DNA from: CAINVV01 sp037440345
GTDB taxonomy: Bacteria > Bacteroidota > Bacteroidia > Bacteroidales > Prolixibacteraceae
Direction: 5' to 3'
Assembly: GCA_037440345.1 (NCBI GenBank)
Contig: JBBIUJ010000008.1
Span: 1-30,434 of the forward strand
DNA: 30,434 nucleotides
Part shown: in pieces, positions 26,005-30,434 of the stretch
Position numbering within the stretch: the stretch's first letter is position 1
Layout: the number at the start of each line of letters is the position of its first letter
The notes under the pieces: model-generated
Database searches by the model: none
What the model was told of the DNA's origin: nothing
What the model saw: only the letters and a program-made list of their open reading frames with translations
Made by a program: the position numbers and the translations under genes

Positions 26005-26012
26005 CAAATTTA
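26005..26012 (-). promoter_or_regulatory. -7 box for the repeat/GH16-like gene
   Basis: TAAATTTG on the minus strand is a perfect TAnnTTTG match, 22 bp upstream of the ATG at 25982. It is arranged back to back with the rsmF box at 26036. Confidence 0.45.
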
Positions 26013-26035
26013 AAATAATCCCCGAAAAAAATGGC

Positions 26036-26043
26036 TAGTTTTG
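26036..26043 (+). promoter_or_regulatory. -7 box for the RsmF-like gene
   Basis: TAGTTTTG is a perfect TAnnTTTG match, 15 bp upstream of the ATG at 26059. It overlaps the alternative TTG start at 26041, which argues against that start. Confidence 0.45.
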
Positions 26044-26058
26044 GCAAAAAGAGTTCAA

Positions 26059-27465
26059 ATGATCTTACTTCCCGAGTCTTTTGATTTGAGAATGAAAACG
26101 ATTCTAGGTGATGGTTTTCTGAAATTCAACGATTCAATTTCTTCTGCAGTCAACCATTCGATCCGGATCAATACAAAAAAAATAGGAAAAGAATTAAACC
26201 TGACTCCCGTTCAGACCTGTTCAACAGGATATTACCTTCCTCAACGTCCAATTTACACCCTCGATCCGCTCTTCCATGCAGGCGCCTATTATGTACAGGA
26301 ATCAAGTTCGATGTTTCTGGAACAATTTATCCGGCATACGCCAAAAAAGCCCTTGCGTGTTCTTGATTTGTGTGCGGCACCAGGCGGAAAATCAACCCAT
26401 CTAAGTTCGCTCCTTCCTACAGATTCTCTTCTGGTATGCAACGAGGTGATCCATTCCAGGGCATTGGTACTGTCCGAAAACCTTAAAAAATGGGGCAACC
26501 CAAATGTGGTCGTAACCTGCAATGATCCCAGGGATTTTTCCCGTCTCCCTGGTTTTTTTGACATCATTGTCGTCGATGCGCCCTGCTCGGGAGAGGGTTT
26601 GTTTCGACGCGATCCCTCCGCCATCGATGAGTGGTCGGAATCCAATGCCTCGATATGTGCCCAGCGGCAGAAAAGGATTCTGGCCGACGTTTGGCCTGCC
26701 CTTGCTGAAGATGGGATGTTGGTTTATAGTACCTGTACCTATAATCCGGCCGAAAATGAGGAGAACATCTCATGGCTTACCGAATTTGCTGAAGTCGAAG
26801 GTATTGAACTGACCATTCCAGAAGAATGGGGAATCGTAACGACTGAAGCGAGCAATATCCCTTGTTACCGCTTCTATCCGCACATGGTACCCGGAGAAGG
26901 CTATTTTACTGCGGCCGTTCAAAAAAAAGGGAGGCTCGACGGAGAGAAGCGCAGCAAAGAGAAATCCGCATTACCGCTTGCCTCCAAAGCAGAACAATCA
27001 GTTTTGAGTGATTTGCTTCAACAACTTCCGCTTTCGTTGATCAAATTTGAGGAGAACTTTCTGGCCTTTCCAACCAATCAGCTTCAATCATTGGATCAGG
27101 TCAAAGCCGCGCTCCGTATCGTTCATGCCGGAGTTAAAATCGGAGAGATAAAACAGACCAGCCTTATACCCGCGCACGATCTCGCTGTGTCGACAATCAT
27201 CAACACGTCGCACTTCCCTTCGCTGGAGGTTTCGCTTGAACAGTCGATCAGTTTTTTGAGAAGGGACGATTTCCGGCTTGCATTCCAGGAACAGGGATGG
27301 AACCTGATCACCTACCGGCGCCATCCGATCGGGTGGGCCAAAAACATCGGAAGCCGTTTCAACAACGGTTATCCCAAAGAGTGGCGCATTCGGATGTCAA
27401 CTACCGAATTTACCGGCGAAAGGTTGGTTGAGGAAGCTAAAAAATTTCCACTGAACGAGTTATGA
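26059..27465 (+). CDS. RsmF/NOL1-NOP2-Sun family RNA cytosine-5 methyltransferase
   Basis: The ATG at 26059 gives 468 residues (MILLPESFDLRMKTILGDGF), a typical family opening. The SAM-binding motif CAAPGGKSTHLSS is at 105-117, the first catalytic motif DAPCSGEGLFRRDP has Pro175-Cys176, and the second, YSTCTYNPAENEENI, has the predicted nucleophile Cys226. The C-terminal third (about 295-468) matches the RsmF-type extension with a PUA-like RNA-binding end. The enzyme methylates cytosine C5 in 16S rRNA or tRNA; which one cannot be told here. The stop codon lies within the first units of the ATGAG-type repeat tract that borders the HNH island. Confidence 0.95.
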   Translation: MILLPESFDLRMKTILGDGFLKFNDSISSAVNHSIRINTKKIGKELNLTPVQTCSTGYYLPQRPIYTLDPLFHAGAYYVQESSSMFLEQFIRHTPKKPLRVLDLCAAPGGKSTHLSSLLPTDSLLVCNEVIHSRALVLSENLKKWGNPNVVVTCNDPRDFSRLPGFFDIIVVDAPCSGEGLFRRDPSAIDEWSESNASICAQRQKRILADVWPALAEDGMLVYSTCTYNPAENEENISWLTEFAEVEGIELTIPEEWGIVTTEASNIPCYRFYPHMVPGEGYFTAAVQKKGRLDGEKRSKEKSALPLASKAEQSVLSDLLQQLPLSLIKFEENFLAFPTNQLQSLDQVKAALRIVHAGVKIGEIKQTSLIPAHDLAVSTIINTSHFPSLEVSLEQSISFLRRDDFRLAFQEQGWNLITYRRHPIGWAKNIGSRFNNGYPKEWRIRMSTTEFTGERLVEEAKKFPLNEL

Positions 27466-27498
27466 GTTATGAGATATGAGATATGAGATATGAGTTAG
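27457..27498. repeat. Left ATGAG(AT)-type tract bordering the HNH island
   Basis: Direct units ATGAGTT/ATGAGAT (three consecutive ATGAGAT-type units) start inside the last codons of the RsmF-like gene and end ...ATGAGTTAG at 27498. The inner base pairs continue as ACGC. Together with the inverted tract at 28933-28983 it frames the island. Confidence 0.8.
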
Positions 27499-27598
27499 AC
27501 GCTATTATTGTTATCTGCCGATAAAAAGAGACTGTTTAAAATTTGTTTTTTCGTCCCTATGGTCAATGTCAGTAAGTTATGAAAAAATTATGCGACCC

Positions 27599-27727
27599 TC
27601 AACAGTCTATTTCAGAATTAATCACAATGATAAGACTCTGAAAGGTAATTACTTCATCATTGTTCGTCAGATTTTCAATCTGTCGTAATGTTGTAAAAAC
27701 GTTCGAATCTAAATACAATTTTATCAT
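27599..27727 (-). pseudogene. N-terminal remnant of a PIN-like domain gene
   Basis: An ATG at 27727 opens a 42-codon frame beginning MIKLYLDSNVFTTLRQ and ending at a TGA at 27599-27601. The opening hydrophobic strand followed by LDSNVF, with Asp7, is the hallmark start of PIN-domain nucleases, often toxins of toxin-antitoxin pairs. Full PIN proteins are about 130 residues or more, and the downstream frames do not continue the fold, so only the N-terminal end survives. It lies on the same strand as the HNH gene, 38 bp beyond the structured element. It could also be a small real protein, but that is less likely. Confidence 0.5.
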
Positions 27728-27764
27728 TGTGTTTTCTGTCTTTTAGTATTACCCCTATCGGATT

Positions 27765-27875
27765 GAGGCTATGTGCAGAAGCGGGTTGCGAGCTGCAAAA
27801 GTGTCCGCCAGGACAGTTTCGCCAACGTGCGACCCGGATGGTTTTACTCTGATTCCGCTTTTACTTCGTAGCCTC
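27765..27875. other. Structured palindromic element directly downstream of the HNH gene
   Basis: Outer ends GAGGCTA (27765-27771) and TAGCCTC (27869-27875) are perfect inverted repeats. Inside them AAGCGG (27779-27784) pairs with CCGCTT (27855-27860). CGGGTTGCG (27782-27790) can alternatively pair with TGCGACCCG (27828-27836) using two wobbles. TGTCC-GCCA-GGACA forms a central hairpin (27802-27815). The element is more GC-rich than the rest of the island and starts 21 bp past the HNH stop codon. An attC-like recombination site, a structured RNA or a terminator are all possible; the canonical attC end sequences are not clear. Confidence 0.6.
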
Positions 27876-27896
27876 TGTCGCGGCATGGCATTCATT

Positions 27897-28874
27897 TCAG
27901 CACTTCATTTCTTTTAAAGCTTCAATTGTCAACAACATTCCATGCCTGTGTACCATACGGTGGCAATTTGAACAAAGCATTGCTAAGTCCTCAATTTTAG
28001 TAGTTGTTTCTTTATTTAGTTCCGAAATAGGGAAGGTGTGATGCGCTTCAATAAAACCTTTTCCGATTTCGCCATATTTATCAAAAAATGAGAAGCCACA
28101 GATTTGGCAACTCAGTTTGTTGTCTTCCTTAAAATATAATTCTTTGGCTATTAGTACAAGTTCATGGTTTCTTTCCTTTGATTTGTGAATTATATAAATT
28201 TCTTTCCCTTCAGGAAAGGTCAATTCTTCATTTTCTTCAACGAAAGTTAATTCATAATCACTTTCCTGATTTGAAAGCAGTTTCCCAGAGTTTATGGATT
28301 CTGATTTTTTATATTTATTGATAATTGTTTCTATTTTATTTTTTCTATCAAGAAATAATTGATTTGGTAATATCGGAATCATCTTTTTTAAATCATTTTT
28401 CAATTGTTCAATCTTAACAGAATTGTATAATTTTCTTGAAGTTTGACCATCTCCAACATCTTGTTTTTCGATTATAACTTGAGTCTTAAAGACTTGGCAT
28501 AGTGCAATACTTCTTAATTTTTTTGTATTATAAGCAAAAGGCCCTAATTCAGGATTCCAAAATGGGAATAATTTTTCTTCATAAAGTTCATTCCATAAAT
28601 CAAGATTATTTTTTGTGATTGATAGATAGGTCATTTTACCGATAAACGAACTTCTATAATTGAATACTTTATTTTCAGAGAATTTTTGTCCCTCTGTAGA
28701 TAAACTATATTTTGAAGAGATTTTCTTTTCGTTGCACCATAATACAATGTATTCACCTCTCGTTCTGCCTGTACAAAACATTATCTGTTTTCCTTCAATT
28801 AATCCAAAATAATTTGCTCTATCAAGTGCTTCAACTTTTGATATTTCTTCAAACTTTTGTCTGACGATTTTCAT
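27897..28874 (-). CDS. HNH endonuclease domain protein, possibly a restriction or defence nuclease
   Basis: The 325 residues end with a zinc-bound HNH fold: C256/C259 (LSCQICGF), EAHH with H278-H279, and CSNCHRMVH with C301, N303, C304, H305 and H309. The stretch EIYIIHKSKERNHELVLIAK just before it is common in HNH proteins of the McrA/5-methylcytosine-restriction type. The N-terminal half (1 to about 230) is not recognised; it has mixed beta/alpha character and may select the target. No methyltransferase or second subunit is adjacent. The gene is AT-rich relative to its neighbours, fitting horizontal transfer. Its start at 28874 has an AT-rich upstream region but no clean -7 box. Confidence 0.88.
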   Translation of the reverse strand: MKIVRQKFEEISKVEALDRANYFGLIEGKQIMFCTGRTRGEYIVLWCNEKKISSKYSLSTEGQKFSENKVFNYRSSFIGKMTYLSITKNNLDLWNELYEEKLFPFWNPELGPFAYNTKKLRSIALCQVFKTQVIIEKQDVGDGQTSRKLYNSVKIEQLKNDLKKMIPILPNQLFLDRKNKIETIINKYKKSESINSGKLLSNQESDYELTFVEENEELTFPEGKEIYIIHKSKERNHELVLIAKELYFKEDNKLSCQICGFSFFDKYGEIGKGFIEAHHTFPISELNKETTTKIEDLAMLCSNCHRMVHRHGMLLTIEALKEMKC

Positions 28875-28932
28875 GATATTGGATGTTATATTTAATTAAA
28901 ATGTATGATCTGTGTCGCATTTATGCTTGCCG

Positions 28933-28983
28933 CTAACTCATAACTTATAACTCATCTCTCATCACTCATATCTCATATCTCTC
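28933..28983. repeat. Right ATGAG(AT)-type tract bordering the HNH island (inverted)
   Basis: On the minus strand this reads as ATGAGATATGAG-type units running from 28983 inwards to ...TTATGAGTTAG at 28933. It is the inverted counterpart of the tract at 27457-27498, less regular, and stops one base before the nspC stop codon region at 28985. Confidence 0.78.
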
Positions 28984-28984
28984 C

Positions 28985-30130
28985 TCAGTCCATCCTCCCC
29001 TTGTAATCCTCATACCCAAACTCCCTCAGTAGGGTAAATCCGCTCGTCTCATTCCAAATTCCGATCGAAGGATGCGCAACCCCATTGAACATGGTGGTTT
29101 TGACGATCGTGTAATGGACCATATCTTCAAACAGAATGGGATCGCCAGGTTTGAGTGGTTCTTCGAACGACCAATATCCCATGTAATCTCCTGCCAGACA
29201 AGAATTTCCACCCATTCTGCAGGCAAATTTCCCATCCACGGCTTCCTGGTAAGCCCCCCTGATTTTGGGTTGATAGGGCATCTCCAGGCAATCAGGCATG
29301 TGGGCTGTAAAGGAGACATTAAGGATGGCCGTTTTGATCCCTTTGTTCTCTACCACATCCACTACCGAAGCCAGCAAAAATCCTGTCTCCCAGGCAAAAG
29401 CGCTGCCCGGCTCAAGAATAACAGATAGGTTTGGCCATCTTGATTTAAACGATTTCAATACGCTGACAAGATGGTTGGTATCGTAGTCATTGCGTGTCAT
29501 CAGATGGCCACCGCCAAAATTGACCCATTTCAACTGTCCCAGAAATTTCCCAAAATGCAATTCAAAAGCCGCCAGGGTTTTCTCCAAATCGTAGGAAGTC
29601 GATTCGCATAGGGTGTGAAAATGAAATCCTTCGACACCTGCCGGAAGTTTGTTGCCAAGCTGATCAGCAGTAATGCCGAGCCTGGCGCCGGGAGCACAGG
29701 GGTTGTACAATTCAGTTGCGACCTCGGAAAACTCGGGATTAACCCTTAGACCTATCGTGATTGCTCTTGGATGAGCCTTAACGCGATCAATAAATTGAGC
29801 CAACTGGGTCAATGAATTGAAGGTAATGTGGGAAGAACAATCAAGCACTATCTGAAAATCTGAATCGGTAAATGCCGGCGAATAGGTATGCGCCAGGCAC
29901 TTCATCTCTTCGGATGCCAGTCTTGCCTCGTTTGCCCCGCTGGCAGTTGCACCGGAAATGTACTCCCGAACAATCGGAAAGACCCTCCACAGCGAGAAAC
30001 CCTTAAAAGCAAGGACAATTTCCACTCCCGCCTCCTGGCTTACACTCCTGATCTTCTCCAGGTTCTTGCGCAACAGGTTTTCTTCAATGACATAACTGGG
30101 GTTGGGTATTTTTGAAAAATCGATAGACAT
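28985..30130 (-). CDS. nspC: Carboxynorspermidine/carboxyspermidine decarboxylase
   Basis: The 381 residues form a fold-III PLP decarboxylase of the alanine racemase/ornithine decarboxylase type. PLP-binding Lys43 is in VLAFKGFSLW, the NspC-specific substitutions follow (GATASGANEARLA), glycine loop NFGGGHLMT and EPGSAFAWETG bind the phosphate, and the second-subunit Cys lies in GGNSCLAGDYMG. The enzyme decarboxylates carboxy(nor)spermidine to (nor)spermidine, the last step of the alternative polyamine route common in Bacteroidota. No carboxyspermidine dehydrogenase is adjacent in the window. It lies 33 bp downstream of the DUF721 gene on the same strand. Confidence 0.96.
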   Translation of the reverse strand: MSIDFSKIPNPSYVIEENLLRKNLEKIRSVSQEAGVEIVLAFKGFSLWRVFPIVREYISGATASGANEARLASEEMKCLAHTYSPAFTDSDFQIVLDCSSHITFNSLTQLAQFIDRVKAHPRAITIGLRVNPEFSEVATELYNPCAPGARLGITADQLGNKLPAGVEGFHFHTLCESTSYDLEKTLAAFELHFGKFLGQLKWVNFGGGHLMTRNDYDTNHLVSVLKSFKSRWPNLSVILEPGSAFAWETGFLLASVVDVVENKGIKTAILNVSFTAHMPDCLEMPYQPKIRGAYQEAVDGKFACRMGGNSCLAGDYMGYWSFEEPLKPGDPILFEDMVHYTIVKTTMFNGVAHPSIGIWNETSGFTLLREFGYEDYKGRMD

Positions 30131-30163
30131 GGATGTTTCGAAATGTTAATATTGTTTGATAAG

Positions 30164-30434
30164 TTATTTGAGCACAATCGCCTTCACAATCACCCTCCCG
30201 GCGTGGTCGTTCATGGCACGGATTATGTCGTTTCGCATCATAAACAGTTCGTTGCGCACGATGGAAGAACTGAGGTTAACATACAATATCTCGTTTTTAA
30301 TGTAAATGGAGGTAGTAGCCCGGGCTATGGGCTTGCCGATGATAAACTCCCAGGAGCTCACGGCATCGACCTCGGCAAGCTTTCTGTCAAACTTCGACTC
30401 TTTCAGAAAGCTCTTGATGGCGCTTCCAATTGAA
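30164..30434 (-). CDS. DUF721 (DciA-like) protein, 5' end outside the window
   Basis: The stop TAA is at 30164-30166 and the frame stays open to the right edge, so at least 89 residues are present and the N-terminus is missing. The visible start is SIGSAIKSFLKESKFDRKLA, then VSSWEFIIGKPIARATTSIYI and a basic C-terminal helix region, the normal DUF721 layout. Full-length Bacteroidota members are only about 95-100 residues, so few are missing. The family includes DciA, a loader or activator of replicative helicase, and often lies near recF. The reading M at 30361 would be a GTG inside the domain and is not the true start. Confidence 0.88.
   Translation of the reverse strand, partial: SIGSAIKSFLKESKFDRKLAEVDAVSSWEFIIGKPIARATTSIYIKNEILYVNLSSSIVRNELFMMRNDIIRAMNDHAGRVIVKAIVLK

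Larger units (their letters stand above)
27457..28983. mobile_element. Compact AT-rich island: HNH gene, structured element, PIN remnant
   Basis: The roughly 1.5-kb segment lies between rsmF and nspC, both housekeeping genes. It is bordered by tracts in inverted orientation that both end in ATGAGTTAG on the inside (27498 and 28933). Its HNH gene is plainly more AT-rich than the neighbours (one 60-bp line I counted, 28261-28320, has 18 G+C). It contains no transposase or integrase. I infer an acquired cassette-like insertion; the mechanism is unknown. The stretch 27499-27598 holds nothing I can recognise. Confidence 0.45.

Noticed and set aside
26041..26058. TTG start for the RsmF-like protein
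   Set aside because: The TTG overlaps the predicted -7 box, and the ATG at 26059 gives the family-typical start.
27457..27498. A CRISPR-like array in the ATGAGATATGAG tract
   Set aside because: The units are only 7-9 bp with no unique spacers and no cas genes nearby; it is a simple tandem repeat.
27765..27875. A definite integron attC site
   Set aside because: The outer ends GAGGCTA/TAGCCTC do not fit GTTRRRY/RYYYAAC and there is no integrase in the window; kept only as a hypothesis. GTTAGAC at 27494-27500 fits GTTRRRY but has no clear pairing partner.

Overview
The window looks like chromosomal DNA from a Bacteroidota member, probably an environmental Bacteroidales/Marinilabiliales-type bacterium. 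The reasons are six perfect matches to the Bacteroidota -7 promoter box TAnnTTTG upstream of genes, A-rich leaders without Shine-Dalgarno sequences, a dapB-lepB-wbqC gene string, secreted carbohydrate-active enzymes, a long Bacteroidota-style LepB and a carboxynorspermidine decarboxylase next to a DUF721 gene. No tRNA, rRNA, CRISPR array, insertion sequence or integrase gene was seen.

Layout. Positions 1-2268 (minus) hold a secreted two-module M16 peptidase that runs off the left edge. Positions 2424-9254 (plus) hold three exported or membrane-anchored glycan-active proteins: a beta-helix protein of GH141-like appearance, an (alpha/alpha)-toroid protein overlapping it by 4 bp, and a TIM-barrel glycosidase-like protein. 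No SusC/SusD pair or sensor/regulator lies beside them. A low-molecular-weight tyrosine phosphatase follows on the minus strand, joined to the glycosidase through a perfect 32-bp inverted repeat. Positions 9837-18231 (plus) are mostly housekeeping: YccF, CinA, an AsmA-like protein, an aldo/keto reductase, then the tight operon dapB-lepB-wbqC. A minus-strand NlpC/P60 cell-wall hydrolase is divergent from a PgpH-type 7TM-HD phosphodiesterase, which is followed by a secreted C1 peptidase, ribosomal protein L19 with a strong terminator, and a YitT-family membrane protein.

Positions 24183-25982 (minus) encode an unusual pair: a cytosolic protein with three 72-residue repeats fused to a GH16-like fold that lacks both catalytic glutamates, and a single-domain PAS protein 12 bp downstream. 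An RsmF-like RNA cytosine methyltransferase is divergent from them. Positions 27457-28983 form a compact AT-rich island bounded by inverted tracts of ATGAGATATGAG type. It carries an HNH endonuclease gene, a structured 111-bp element directly behind its stop codon, and the N-terminal remnant of a PIN-like gene. The window closes with NspC and a 5'-truncated DUF721 gene on the minus strand.

Four copies of one imperfect palindromic repeat family (CTTTGTG...CACAAAG) sit between genes at about 6.8, 10.2, 11.6 and 18.3 kb. The best candidates for something undescribed are the 72-residue-repeat/dead-GH16 protein with its PAS partner and the HNH/structured-element/PIN island. Neither can be proved to be a new system from sequence alone.
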